Positions 43,311 to 52,264 of a stretch of 64,000 nucleotides of DNA are shown piece after piece. The stretch's first letter is position 1, and every line of letters starts with the position of its first letter. A program made the translations under genes and the position numbers. Source of the stretch: Noviherbaspirillum suwonense (GTDB lineage Bacteria > Pseudomonadota > Gammaproteobacteria > Burkholderiales > Burkholderiaceae_D); NCBI RefSeq assembly GCF_900182955.1, contig NZ_FXUL01000007.1, positions 62,001 to 126,000 on the forward strand, given 5' to 3'. The notes beneath the pieces were generated by a model. The model ran no database searches, had not been told where the DNA came from, and saw only the letters and a list, made by a program, of their open reading frames with translations.

Positions 43311-43694
43311 AGGGCCACTATAGCGAGTTTCCCCGGGTACAGTAAATTTCCATTCCCAATACCAATTATTCGATTTGTGAATGACGGTGGCAGGCCGATC
43401 TGCTAGAGGGGGCGGAAGGCATAACGCGCCACTACGCGTTGAATCTTTGATCCTGCTGCGCGACATCGTCCACGCACATTGCGACCCCGGCCCGACCCGC
43501 GTCTCCTCCCGGACAGTTTTCGCTCTCCAAGCCCAGGCATTTTCCCTTGAAGCGCGTCTGGACAACAGTTACCCCGCTTTAACCGGTCATTCCCGGGCGG
43601 TAGGGTAGACTCAGGCACGCCTTTAAAATTGTTTCTTTGTAGAAACTGCGGCGTCTTGCCTGATTGACTGACCATATTTGCGTTTTAGGAATCG

Positions 43695-44858
43695 ATGGAA
43701 ACCGGCTTTTCACAAAAACTGGACACGCTTCGCAACACGGCTGAAGTCGTCGTGGACCAGGTCATTGCGCCGATGGCCGAAGCCGTGGACCGGGACTACC
43801 GCTGGCCCGACCATTCGATGCGCGCGCTGGCCGCGACCGGACTGCTCGGCCTCCAGGTTCCCGTCGCGCTCGGCGGCCACGGCCAGGGCCTGCTTGCGCT
43901 GACCGCCATTGCGGAAGTGATCGGGCGGGCGTGCCCGTCTTCCGCGCTGTGTTTCGGCATGCATTGCGTCGGCACGGCCGTCATGGCGGCCAAGGCGACG
44001 CCCTACCAGCAAGAGCATTACTTGCGGCCCATCGCCGAGGGAAAGCACATCACGACGCTGGCGCTTTCCGAAAGCGGCACCGGCGCCCATTTCTACCTGC
44101 CCCAGACCAGTCTGCGTTCGGAAGGGCTCCACTTCATCGTCAATGGCACGAAGCGTTTCGTGACCAATGGCGGCCATGCCGATTCCTATGTCGTCTCGAC
44201 CACCGTCGGCGACGACGAGGCGAGTGTGGGCGATTTCAGTTGCCTGGTCGTCGACAAGGACACGCCGGGCATGACCTGGCTGGAGCAGTGGCAGGGGTTC
44301 GGGATGCGCGGCAATTCGGCGCGCGGCCTACAGTTCGACAATGCGGCGGTGCTCAAGAAGAACCTGCTCGGCGAGCAGGGCGACCAGGTCTGGTACGTGT
44401 TCGAGGTGGTGGCGCCGTACTTCCTGATGGCGATGGCGGGAACCTACCTCGGGATCGCGCAGGCGGCGCTAGACGCGGCGGGAACCCATCTCCGGTCGCG
44501 GCATTACGACCATTCCGGCAGTTCGCTGCGGGACGTCGATATTCTCCAGACCCGCTACGCCGACATGTGGATTGCCGTCGAGAAGAGCAGGAATCTCATC
44601 TACGAGGCCGCCCGCCGCGGCGACCTCGGCCATCCGGACGCGCTTGCCTTCATCCTGGCGTGCAAGGCCGACGCCGGCGATACGGCAGTCTTTCTGGCCA
44701 ACGAGGCCATGACGATATGCGGCGGCGCGGCCTACCGGGAGAACAGCCGGGTGGCGCAACTGCTGCGCGATGCGCGCGCCAGCCACGTGATGTCCCCGAC
44801 CACGGACATGCTGAAAGTATGGACAGGCAGGACGCTGCTCGGTCTGCCCCTGCTTTGA
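43695..44858 (+). CDS. Acyl-CoA dehydrogenase family protein
   Basis: 387-aa flavoprotein. Domains in order are the N-terminal helical region, the central part (HITTLALSESGTGAHFYLPQTSL; LHFIVNGTKRFVTNGGHADSYVV) and the C-terminal helices (FLANEAMTICGGAAYRENSRVAQLLRDARASHVMSPTTDMLKVWTGR). The usual IYEGT catalytic Glu region is replaced by HVMSPTTDMLKVW, so the catalytic base is not where the classic enzymes keep it; the protein may be a hydroxylase/oxidase-like or otherwise diverged member. AGGA lies upstream of ATG. It is followed after 10 bases by a hybrid histidine kinase, implying cotranscription. Confidence 0.88.
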   Translation: METGFSQKLDTLRNTAEVVVDQVIAPMAEAVDRDYRWPDHSMRALAATGLLGLQVPVALGGHGQGLLALTAIAEVIGRACPSSALCFGMHCVGTAVMAAKATPYQQEHYLRPIAEGKHITTLALSESGTGAHFYLPQTSLRSEGLHFIVNGTKRFVTNGGHADSYVVSTTVGDDEASVGDFSCLVVDKDTPGMTWLEQWQGFGMRGNSARGLQFDNAAVLKKNLLGEQGDQVWYVFEVVAPYFLMAMAGTYLGIAQAALDAAGTHLRSRHYDHSGSSLRDVDILQTRYADMWIAVEKSRNLIYEAARRGDLGHPDALAFILACKADAGDTAVFLANEAMTICGGAAYRENSRVAQLLRDARASHVMSPTTDMLKVWTGRTLLGLPLL

Positions 44859-44868
44859 GGGCGCTATC

Positions 44869-46884
44869 TTGAGCCACCGGATATTGATCATCGAGGCGGA
44901 CGACGCGACTGCCGATGGATGGGACGATGCCGACGCATTGGAAGAGCAGGTTCGCGCGCCGGACGTGCTGGCCGCAAGGACGTCGGTCTCGCAATCGCTG
45001 CCCTGCCTGAAGCAAGCCGTGTTCGCAGGAGAAGAACCGGCGGTGATCCTGATTGGACCGACCGTGCCAGGACCCTTGCACCTGGCGCGGCAGCTGCGCG
45101 CCGCGGCGGCGAAAGGCCACATCATCTTCGTGGCGCGTGCCGGCCGGATGGCCGCCCTCCAGCGCGAGCTGAGCCGTGCGCCGATGATCGGTGTCGACTG
45201 GTCGCTGGCGACAGCGGGAGAGCCGTCGCTGCCCAAGCAGGTGGCCGACGCGATACGGGGCGCGCAGCGGCGCCTCAAATTGCGCACCACGCTCGACCGT
45301 GCGAACCTCCAGATACAGGCCCCGAAGGCCGTGGACAGTGCGGAATATCGCCGCCTCGTGGTATCGGACCATTACCTGGCCAGCCTGCTGACCCAGGCGC
45401 AGGACATCATCGTGTCGCTGGATGCGGCGCAGCGGATCATGTTTCTCAGTGCGGGTGCCGCACGGCTGGCGGGGATCACCGCGGAGGCCGCGACCGGAAG
45501 GACGCTGAAAACGACCTCGCTATGGTCGGACGCCATGGCCAGCCATCTCGACGCCATGCAAACCGCTTCCAGGTCCGTGACGGCGGAATTCGCGCTGTCG
45601 CTGGGTGATCGCGCGATGCTGGTGGAAACCGTTTTCTCCGCGGTGCGGGACGAACGCGGCAGCCTGATCGGCACCTCGCTGTTCATGCGCGACGTGACCG
45701 AACGCAGCCGGCAGCTCGAGATGGAGCGGCTGGCGCGGGAAGAAGCGGAAAGCATCGGCCGGCTCAAGGATGACTTTCTCACGACCCTGTCGCATGAACT
45801 GCGCACTCCGCTCAATTCCATCCTTGGCTGGGCGCAGCTCCTGCGCATGGGCAGCCTGTCGGAGGAAAAGCGCGCCGACGGCCTGGCGATCATCGAACGC
45901 AACGCGCGTCACCAGGCCAGGCTCATTGAAGACTTGCTGGACGTGTCCAATATCGTCACCGGGAAGCTGCGGCTGCAGCTCCAGCCTGTCGGCCTGCGCA
46001 GCATCGTCGACAGCGCGGCAGAGGCGGCGTTGCCGGCCGCATTGGCCAAGGGCTTGACGCTAACGGTCACCGCCGATGTCGTCACCGATCTGGTCAGCGG
46101 CGATGTGCATCGGCTGCAGCAGGTCATGGGTAATTTGTTGTCCAACGCGATCAAATTCACCCCCGGCGGGGGCAGCATCCGCATCTCGGTGCAGCAGGAT
46201 CGCGGATCGATGCTGGTCTCGGTGGCCGACACCGGCGAAGGACTGAGTCCGGCATTCCTGCCCCATGCATTTGAACGATTCCGGCAGGCCGACTCGTCCA
46301 TCACCAAGAAAAAGGGCGGCCTGGGCCTCGGCCTGTCGATCGTCCGGCAGCTCGTCGAGATGCATGGCGGCACGATCACGGCATCCAGCGCCGGCGTCGG
46401 GCTCGGATCGACATTCACGCTGGCCTTGCCCGTTGCGAACGCCTTCTCCGCCCCGGACAAGGCGCCGCCGGCGGGATGCGCGGCATGCGACCTCGCCCCC
46501 GCCTTGCGGGGACTGCGCATCCTGGTCGTGGACGATGAGCCCGATGCGCTGGCATTGGTCGCTCACCTGTTCCGGAACCACGGCGCAGTCGTCAGGACAG
46601 CGGATTCGGCGGCGCATGCGCTGCAGGTCATCGAGGCATTCGACCCCCAGATGCTCATCAGCGACATCGGGATGCCGGACGTCGATGGCTACGAACTGCT
46701 TCGCGCCATACGCAGCCGGGCGCCGAACGGGGCACATCTGCCCGCGATTGCCCTGACGGCGTTTGCCGATCCGGCGAACCGGGAAAAGGCCTTATCGACC
46801 GGCTTCCAGAATCACATCGGCAAACCCTTTGAGGCCATCGCGCTGCTCACGATGGCGGCGGACATGGCGAACGCCGCCAGGTAG
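44869..46884 (+). CDS. Hybrid histidine kinase (PAS - HisKA - HATPase - receiver)
   Basis: 671-aa sensor kinase without obvious membrane segments. It appears to start at TTG 44869, with GAGGG upstream and 10 bases after the preceding stop, so it is likely translationally coupled. Residues 1-150 resemble a degenerate receiver domain (RILIIEADDATADGW). A PAS domain lies at ~165-285 (YLASLLTQAQDIIVSLDAAQRIMFLSAGA). The HisKA box is FLTTLSHELRTPLNSILGWAQLL, the HATPase N and G boxes are NLLSNAIKFTPGGG and GGLGLGLSIVRQLVEMHGG. The C-terminal receiver has LRILVVDDEPDALALV and phospho-Asp in MLISDIGMPDVDGYELL. No output partner is adjacent. Signal unknown. Confidence 0.92.
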   Translation: MSHRILIIEADDATADGWDDADALEEQVRAPDVLAARTSVSQSLPCLKQAVFAGEEPAVILIGPTVPGPLHLARQLRAAAAKGHIIFVARAGRMAALQRELSRAPMIGVDWSLATAGEPSLPKQVADAIRGAQRRLKLRTTLDRANLQIQAPKAVDSAEYRRLVVSDHYLASLLTQAQDIIVSLDAAQRIMFLSAGAARLAGITAEAATGRTLKTTSLWSDAMASHLDAMQTASRSVTAEFALSLGDRAMLVETVFSAVRDERGSLIGTSLFMRDVTERSRQLEMERLAREEAESIGRLKDDFLTTLSHELRTPLNSILGWAQLLRMGSLSEEKRADGLAIIERNARHQARLIEDLLDVSNIVTGKLRLQLQPVGLRSIVDSAAEAALPAALAKGLTLTVTADVVTDLVSGDVHRLQQVMGNLLSNAIKFTPGGGSIRISVQQDRGSMLVSVADTGEGLSPAFLPHAFERFRQADSSITKKKGGLGLGLSIVRQLVEMHGGTITASSAGVGLGSTFTLALPVANAFSAPDKAPPAGCAACDLAPALRGLRILVVDDEPDALALVAHLFRNHGAVVRTADSAAHALQVIEAFDPQMLISDIGMPDVDGYELLRAIRSRAPNGAHLPAIALTAFADPANREKALSTGFQNHIGKPFEAIALLTMAADMANAAR

Positions 46885-46923
46885 ACCAGGACGAAGCGTT
46901 AACCCTGGACCACGGTGCTCGGC

Positions 46924-47226
46924 TCAGGCGCTGAAATACAGGTCGTTCACATTGCCGGCGCGGCGGGATTGCGCAGACTGGATGGATTCCGCGCGCACTT
47001 CCTGGCGACTGCGGCTGCCGGCGGCGTAGACCGTGTCCTGGCCGTCATGCTGGCGCTGGGCGATGGCGCCCTGGCTTGCGGCCTGGGCCAGATCCTGGCG
47101 GACTTCGGCGCGGGTGAGGGTGGAGCGGAACCCGGCGTCGGGCGCAACGAATTCGGCTTGTTGGGCGAAGGCGGAGCCGGCGGCGGCAAACACGGCGACA
47201 GCGGCGAAGAGGTTCTTGACGTTCAT
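46924..47226 (-). CDS. DUF4148 domain periplasmic protein
   Basis: 100-aa secreted protein; TTGGAG precedes the start at 47226. Signal peptide NLFAAVAVFAAAGSAFA, then the DUF4148 core LTRAEVRQDLAQAASQGAIAQ and a second degenerate repeat SRQEVRAESIQSAQSR. It is a paralogue of the protein at 37202-37546. Family function is unknown. It faces the hybrid kinase tail to tail. Confidence 0.85.
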   Translation of the reverse strand: MNVKNLFAAVAVFAAAGSAFAQQAEFVAPDAGFRSTLTRAEVRQDLAQAASQGAIAQRQHDGQDTVYAAGSRSRQEVRAESIQSAQSRRAGNVNDLYFSA

Positions 47227-47526
47227 GGTATTTCTCCAAAGTGGGTAGATGACTCCGGGCTCGGCGGTCAAGGCATTCATGCTGCCCGTCGGGTCCTGCC
47301 TCGCTGAGTCGCACCGGTTTGTCCGTGTGCTCATCGATGGATCCATTCTATTGGCATCGCGCCGCGCAATAAACGGCAGCGTCGTCAATAGCTTATTGCA
47401 GCGGCCGCAATGACGCGCCGGTTGTGAACGGATATGCCGGCGCTGAGGCAAAACGCGAACGGCAAACATGGCTGTACACCGATTTCAGGTCATGCAGCGC
47501 CGGATGAGATCCAAGGCTCGATTTCG

Positions 47527-47626
47527 TAGGGTGTACTAAGCGGAAGCGCGTTACACCACCGGCTGATCAACCACGGCCGCCTGTTCGCAACCGATGGTGT
47601 AATGCGCTTGCGCTTAGTACACCCTA
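47527..47626. repeat. 100-bp inverted repeat (palindromic extragenic element)
   Basis: The left arm 47527-47558 starts TAGGGTGTACTAAGCG and the right arm 47595-47626 ends CGCTTAGTACACCCTA. The 32-base arms match at 30 positions around a 36-base centre. It resembles mobile palindromic elements found in many copies in proteobacterial genomes; no protein is encoded. Confidence 0.8.
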
Positions 47627-47721
47627 AGGAGTTTTCGGGCGCCTGGTGAATCGGAATGGGAATTGCCCGCCTTGCCGTTCGTATGGAACACCTGACGGCA
47701 TGTTTTGAAAATTGCCGACGC

Positions 47722-47782
47722 TGCGCAAGGCAGTCGGCAACGATTGCGCAAAAGCATCAGGCATGCATAGCAAACTGCGCAA
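47722..47782. promoter_or_regulatory. Three TGCGCAA repeats, candidate operator of the kdgT operon
   Basis: TGCGCAA at 47722-47728, 47745-47751 (inside the palindrome TTGCGCAA) and 47776-47782, with an 8-bp inverted repeat TTGCCGAC/GTCGGCAA at 47712-47740. They lie just upstream of the promoter. The DeoR protein at the operon end is a candidate binder (inference). Confidence 0.4.
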
Positions 47783-47805
47783 TTTAATTATCTTTTGCTC
47801 ATCTA

Positions 47806-47835
47806 TTGCATGAACTACGCATACGGATTTAAAAT
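47806..47835 (+). promoter_or_regulatory. Promoter candidate of the kdgT operon
   Basis: TTGCAT (47806-47811), 18-base spacer, TAAAAT (47830-47835; 5 of 6 matches to the -10 consensus). Initiation near 47842 would give a leader of about 75 bases. Confidence 0.5.
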
Positions 47836-47916
47836 CGCTGCTCTTAATGCGCGGTTTGAGCATTGCTGGCTGAAATCGCAGATAAAAACGATCGAACAGT
47901 TGACGCGGAGAAGACA

Positions 47917-48918
47917 ATGCAAATTCCAATCAAACGAACGCTGGACCGCATACCGGGCGGCATGATGCTGGTGCCCTTGCTGTTGGGGGCGGTCATCAAT
48001 ACCTTCTTCCCCACGACCCCGAAATTCTTCGGCTCCTTCACCGGGGCGCTGTTTACCGGCGCGCTGCCCATCCTCGCCGTGTTCTATGTCTGCATGGGCG
48101 CCAGCATCAATGTCCAGGCCACGCCCTACATCCTGAAGAAGGGCGGCTCGCTGTTCGCCGTGAAGATCATCATGGGCATCCTGCTCGGCCTGGTGTTCGG
48201 CCACTTCCTCGGCGAGGCGCCGATTGCCGCGGGCATGTTCGCCGGGCTGTCGACGCTGGCCATCGTCGCGGCGATGAATGACACCAACGGCGGCCTGTAC
48301 ATGGCGCTGATGGGCCAGTACGGCAAGCCGGAAGATGTCGGCGCGTATTCGGTCATGTCCGTCGAGTCCGGTCCGTTCCTGACCATGGTCACGCTGGGCG
48401 TCGCCGGCCTGTCGGCCTTCCCGTGGCCGACGCTGGTGGGCAGCATCCTGCCGCTGGCGCTGGGCATGCTGATCGGCCACCTGGACCGCGAAATGCGCGC
48501 GTTCCTGAGCAAGGCCGTGCCGGTCATGCTGCCGTTCTTCGCCTTTGCGCTGGGCGCCGGCCTGGACCTGAACAAGGTGTGGCAGGCTGGCCTGCTGGGA
48601 CTGGGCATGGGCGTGGCCGTGGTCGTCGTGACCGGCATCCCGCTGTACCTGGTCGACCGCCTGACCGGCGGCAACGGCGTCGCCGGCGTCGCCGCGGCCA
48701 GCACGGCGGGCAATGCCGCGACCGTGCCGATGATCGTCGCCGCCGCCAACCCGGTCTACCTAGAAGCCGCGAAGAGCGCGACCATCGTGATCGCCGCCTG
48801 CGTCGTGGTGACGTCCATCCTGGTGCCTATCCTGACCGCCTGGCTGGCAGGCCGCCAGCGGCCGCAGCCGCGCGCTGCCGGCACAATCGCGGGCACGGAC
48901 GTGCCGGAACGGGTATAG
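47917..48918 (+). CDS. kdgT: 2-keto-3-deoxygluconate permease family transporter (KdgT)
   Basis: 333-aa inner-membrane permease, about 10 helices. GCGGAGAAGAC precedes ATG 47917. KdgT family stretches are [68 protein letters not shown] and [25 protein letters not shown]. The family imports sugar acids with protons. Because the next genes encode a four-carbon acid-sugar kinase and PdxA2, the cargo here is more likely a tetronate (D-threonate or D-erythronate) than 2-keto-3-deoxygluconate (inference). Confidence 0.92.
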   Translation: MQIPIKRTLDRIPGGMMLVPLLLGAVINTFFPTTPKFFGSFTGALFTGALPILAVFYVCMGASINVQATPYILKKGGSLFAVKIIMGILLGLVFGHFLGEAPIAAGMFAGLSTLAIVAAMNDTNGGLYMALMGQYGKPEDVGAYSVMSVESGPFLTMVTLGVAGLSAFPWPTLVGSILPLALGMLIGHLDREMRAFLSKAVPVMLPFFAFALGAGLDLNKVWQAGLLGLGMGVAVVVVTGIPLYLVDRLTGGNGVAGVAAASTAGNAATVPMIVAAANPVYLEAAKSATIVIAACVVVTSILVPILTAWLAGRQRPQPRAAGTIAGTDVPERV

Positions 48919-48928
48919 GACGCGGGCC

Positions 48929-50188
48929 GTGGCGAGCATACTCATCATTGCCGACGACCTGTCGGGCGCTGCGGATTGCGCAAGCGCCTATGCCAAGGCG
49001 GGCAGGCAAACGCTGGTCGTCATCGATCGCGATGCCGCCGGCGACACCGGCGGGGCCGACGTCGTTGCGCTGGATGCCGACAGCCGGCGCATGCCGGCGT
49101 CCCAGGCAGCGCGGCTGCACAGCGACCTGTATGCGCGCTATGCCGCCCCGGGCCAGGTCCTGTACAAGAAGATCGACTCCACGCTGCGCGGCAATTTCGC
49201 CGCCGAGATCGCGGCCATCGCCGGCGCCGCCGGCCTGGCCATCGTCGCGCCGGCCTTCCCGCCGGCCGGCCGCGTTACCCGCGACGGCCGGCAGTATCTG
49301 AACGGCATGCCGCTGGAGGACAGCGAGGTGTGGCGCGCCGAAGGCATTGCCGGCGTCGCGCATATCCCGACGATGCTGGAACAGCACGGCATACGCGCCG
49401 GCATGCTGGGCGTTGCCGACGTACGCTCCGGGCCGACGGCGCTGGCCGGCCGCATTCATTCGGCCGCGCAGGAAGGCCTGCAGGCGCTGGTCTGCGATGT
49501 CGAGACCGACGACGACCTGCAGGCTATCGCCCGGGCCTCGCTGCAGGTGACCGTGCCCAGCTTCTGGGTCGGCTCCGCCGGCCTGGCCGCTCATCTGGCG
49601 CAGGCGGCCGGCGACGCAGCATCGCCGCCGGCAGGCATTTCAGTGAATGGTGCCATCCTGACCGTGGTGGGCAGCCTGTCCAGCGTGTCCCGCGGACAGG
49701 CCGAGCGGCTGCAGGAAGCCACCGGCATGGATAGCATCGACATCCCGGCCGGCGTGCTGCGGCAGGGCCGGACGGATGCCCGCTGGGCCGGCCTGCAGCA
49801 AACGCTGGACGCATCGCTGGGACAGGGCCACGATCTGCTGCTGACCATCGGCATGGACGACGCGGTCGACATGAGCGAAGGCCTGCACCTGTGCCAGGCG
49901 CTGGCCGAACTGGTTGCGCCGCTGGCCGGCATGGTCGGCGCACTGGTGTCGACCGGCGGCGAGACCGCGCGGGCGATGCTGTGCGCGATGCATTACCACG
50001 GCCTGCGCCTGGTCGGTGAAATCGAACCCGGCGTGCCGCTGTCGATTGCAGCGGGCCCGCGCCCGCTGACGGTCATCACCAAGGCCGGCGCGTTCGGCAA
50101 CCGCGATACCCTGCTGAACTGCCACCGCATGCTGCTGCAGGCGCGTGATGCAGCGCTCATCCCGACATTCCACACGAAAGGTTCCTGA
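48929..50188 (+). CDS. Four-carbon acid sugar kinase (OtnK/DtnK family)
   Basis: 419-aa kinase of the former DUF1537 family. GTG start 10 bases after kdgT. N-terminal substrate domain begins ILIIADDLSGAADCASAYAKAG (family motif ADDLTGA) and has VLYKKIDSTLRGNFAAEI; the C-terminal nucleotide-binding part has GALVSTGGETARAML and VITKAGAFGNRDTLLNC. The family phosphorylates D-threonate or D-erythronate at C4, or 3-oxo-tetronates. Pairing with a PdxA2-type dehydrogenase points to D-threonate (or D-erythronate) use. Its stop codon overlaps the next start by one base (TGATG). Confidence 0.9.
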   Translation: MASILIIADDLSGAADCASAYAKAGRQTLVVIDRDAAGDTGGADVVALDADSRRMPASQAARLHSDLYARYAAPGQVLYKKIDSTLRGNFAAEIAAIAGAAGLAIVAPAFPPAGRVTRDGRQYLNGMPLEDSEVWRAEGIAGVAHIPTMLEQHGIRAGMLGVADVRSGPTALAGRIHSAAQEGLQALVCDVETDDDLQAIARASLQVTVPSFWVGSAGLAAHLAQAAGDAASPPAGISVNGAILTVVGSLSSVSRGQAERLQEATGMDSIDIPAGVLRQGRTDARWAGLQQTLDASLGQGHDLLLTIGMDDAVDMSEGLHLCQALAELVAPLAGMVGALVSTGGETARAMLCAMHYHGLRLVGEIEPGVPLSIAAGPRPLTVITKAGAFGNRDTLLNCHRMLLQARDAALIPTFHTKGS

Positions 50189-51183
50189 TGTATCTCCCTA
50201 TCATTGCCATCACCATGGGCGACGCCGCCGGCGTTGGCCCGGAAGTCGTCATGAAAAGCCTCGGCGCCGCCGACCTGTACGAACGCTGCCGTCCGCTGGT
50301 GATCGGCGACGCCGGCCGCCTGCGCGAGGCCGGCGCGCTGGTCGGCAGCAGCCTGGCCGTGAATGTGATCACGGACGTCGACCAGGCGAAGTTCGAGCAT
50401 GGCGCGGTCGACTGCATCGACCTCAACCTGATCCCCGCCGGCCATCCGTTCGGCCAGCTTTCGGCGTTGTGCGGCCATGCCGCCTACTGCTACATCGAGC
50501 GCGCGGTGGAACTGGCGATGGCGCAGAAGATCGACGCGATCTGCACCGCGCCGCTGAACAAGGAAGCGCTGCATGCCGGCGGCCACATCTTCCCCGGCCA
50601 TACCGAGATGCTTGCCAGGCTGACCGGCACGCCCGAAGTGTCGATGATGCTGGTCGCGCCCAAGCTGCGGGTGATCCACGTGACGACCCACATCGGCCTG
50701 CTGGACGCGATCCGCAAGATCGAGCCGGGCCTGGTCGGCCGCACCATCGACCGCGGCTATGAAACGCTGGTCCGCTCGGGCATCGAGAATCCGCGCATCG
50801 GCGTCTGCGGCATCAACCCGCATGCTGGCGAGAACGGCCTGTTCGGCTGCGGCGAAGAGGAAGAGAAAATCATCCCGGCGGTCAAGGCGCAGCAGGCGCT
50901 GGGCCGCTCGGTCGAAGGTCCGCTGCCGGCCGATACCCTGTTCTATCGCGCCGCCCGCGGCGATTTCGACCTGGTGATCGCGATGTACCACGACCAGGGC
51001 CATGGCCCGGTCAAGGTGATGGGTCTGGAAGCCGGCGTCAACATCACGGTCGGCCTGCCGGTGATCCGCACCTCGGTCGACCACGGCACCGCGTTCGACA
51101 TCGCCGGCAAGGGCATCGCGGACGAAGGCAGCATGCTCGAAGCGCTGCGCCAGGCCATCGCGCTGGCGACCCGGCGCGGCTGA
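50188..51183 (+). CDS. pdxA2: PdxA2-type 4-phospho-tetronate 3-dehydrogenase
   Basis: 331-aa PdxA-family NAD-dependent, metal-dependent dehydrogenase. Motifs include ITMGDAAGVGPEVVMKSL, NKEALHAGGHIFPGHTEMLARLTG (metal-binding His), HIGLLDAIRKI, CGINPHAGENGLFGCGEEEEKIIPAV and MYHDQGHGPVKVMGLEAGVNITVGLPVIRTSVDHGTAFDIAGKG. Length and the GDAAG motif fit PdxA2, which oxidises 4-phospho-D-threonate (or -erythronate) with decarboxylation to dihydroxyacetone phosphate, rather than vitamin B6 synthesis. The operon context with kdgT and the kinase supports this. Confidence 0.9.
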   Translation: MYLPIIAITMGDAAGVGPEVVMKSLGAADLYERCRPLVIGDAGRLREAGALVGSSLAVNVITDVDQAKFEHGAVDCIDLNLIPAGHPFGQLSALCGHAAYCYIERAVELAMAQKIDAICTAPLNKEALHAGGHIFPGHTEMLARLTGTPEVSMMLVAPKLRVIHVTTHIGLLDAIRKIEPGLVGRTIDRGYETLVRSGIENPRIGVCGINPHAGENGLFGCGEEEEKIIPAVKAQQALGRSVEGPLPADTLFYRAARGDFDLVIAMYHDQGHGPVKVMGLEAGVNITVGLPVIRTSVDHGTAFDIAGKGIADEGSMLEALRQAIALATRRG

Positions 51184-51287
51184 CGTGGCGGGAAGGGCCG
51201 GCGCGCCGACATGGCGCGGCGTTCCGCATTTCTGTTTGCTGCGATGGTCGTGTACATTAGCCGGCGTTTACTTCCCTTCCATCAGCC

Positions 51288-52082
51288 ATGGCCATCAGCA
51301 AGACCGAGAAGCGGCGTCAGACCATCCTGGGCATCGTGTCCGGCGGCGACGCCAATGTAGAAGCGCTGAGCCGGCATTTCGGCGTGTCGGAATCGACGAT
51401 ACGGCGCGATCTCGCCGAACTTGCGCTGGACGGCCGCATCGTGCGCACCTATGGCGGCGCGGCGCTCCTCCACGGCCATGGCCGCGAACCGTCGCTCGAT
51501 GAACGCATCCAGCTGCACAGCGACCAGAAAGCGATGATCGCGCGCCTGGCCGCGCGCCACGTGCAGGCCGGCGACAGCCTGATCCTCGACGCCGGCACCA
51601 CCACCGCGGCGCTTGCCCGCGCGCTCGCCGGCCGCGAGCAGCTGCACATCCTTACCAACAACATCAGCGCACTGTCCACCCTCGCGCGCGAAGAGGGCAT
51701 CGAACTGACCGTGCTCGGGGGCAGCGTACGCCGGCTGAGCATGGGCACGGTCGGCCCCCTCGCCGAACTGATGTTGGGCCGCATCACCGCCGACAAGGTG
51801 TTCCTCGGGGCCGACGGCCTTGCCGCCGGGCGCGGCCTGTGCGAGGCCACGCAGGAGCAGGCTTCGCTGAAGTCCCGGATGATTGCGCAGGCCGGCGACA
51901 TCTACGTGCTGGCCGATGCGACCAAGCTCGGCTACACCGGCCAGCAGGCCTGGACGCCGCTGGAGCGGCCGTGGACGCTGGTGACGGATGCCGGCGCCAG
52001 CGCCGAGCAGCTGGCGCCGTTCCGGGCGGACCCGATGGTCACGGTTCTTGTCGCTTCCGAAGGCCCGGGGGAGGGCGGCTGA
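51288..52082 (+). CDS. DeoR-family transcriptional regulator
   Basis: 264-aa repressor. The N-terminal helix-turn-helix is KRRQTILGIVSGGDANVEALSRHFGVSESTIRRDLAELALDGRIVRTYGGA, and the C-terminal sugar-isomerase-like sensor domain contains DSLILDAGTTTAALARAL, LTNNISALSTLAREEGIELTVLGG and DKVFLGADGLAAGRGLCEATQEQASLKSRMI. Such proteins respond to phosphorylated sugar derivatives. It lies 104 bases after pdxA2 on the same strand and probably regulates this operon, with a phospho-tetronate as likely effector (inference). Confidence 0.93.
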   Translation: MAISKTEKRRQTILGIVSGGDANVEALSRHFGVSESTIRRDLAELALDGRIVRTYGGAALLHGHGREPSLDERIQLHSDQKAMIARLAARHVQAGDSLILDAGTTTAALARALAGREQLHILTNNISALSTLAREEGIELTVLGGSVRRLSMGTVGPLAELMLGRITADKVFLGADGLAAGRGLCEATQEQASLKSRMIAQAGDIYVLADATKLGYTGQQAWTPLERPWTLVTDAGASAEQLAPFRADPMVTVLVASEGPGEGG

Positions 52083-52264
52083 CGGACGGTCCGGCAGTCG
52101 CACCGGGGCTGTTTGCCTTGCGGCCGGCTTAGGTTTTTCTTTCAGCAACTTATTCAATCCCTTGCATAATTCGCGCTTTGACATGTGCGTAAGGCGAGGT
52201 GCGCGTCTTCATCCGCTACAATCATTTACTGCAATTTTCCTGTCTGCCGAAGAGAAGTGTAAAC

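Larger units (their letters stand above)
42819..43694. other. Protein-free gap containing two convergent small RNA candidates
   Basis: About 880 bases with no credible protein gene but three strong intrinsic terminators within 230 bases (43058-43092 plus, 43191-43222 plus, 43246-43280 minus). The concentration of terminators without open frames is what points to small RNAs here. Confidence 0.7.
47227..47916. other. Regulatory gap upstream of kdgT
   Basis: About 690 bases without a gene. It holds a 100-bp inverted repeat (47527-47626), three TGCGCAA motifs, and a sigma-70-type promoter for the kdgT operon, each described separately. The remaining sequence shows nothing I can name. Confidence 0.5.
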
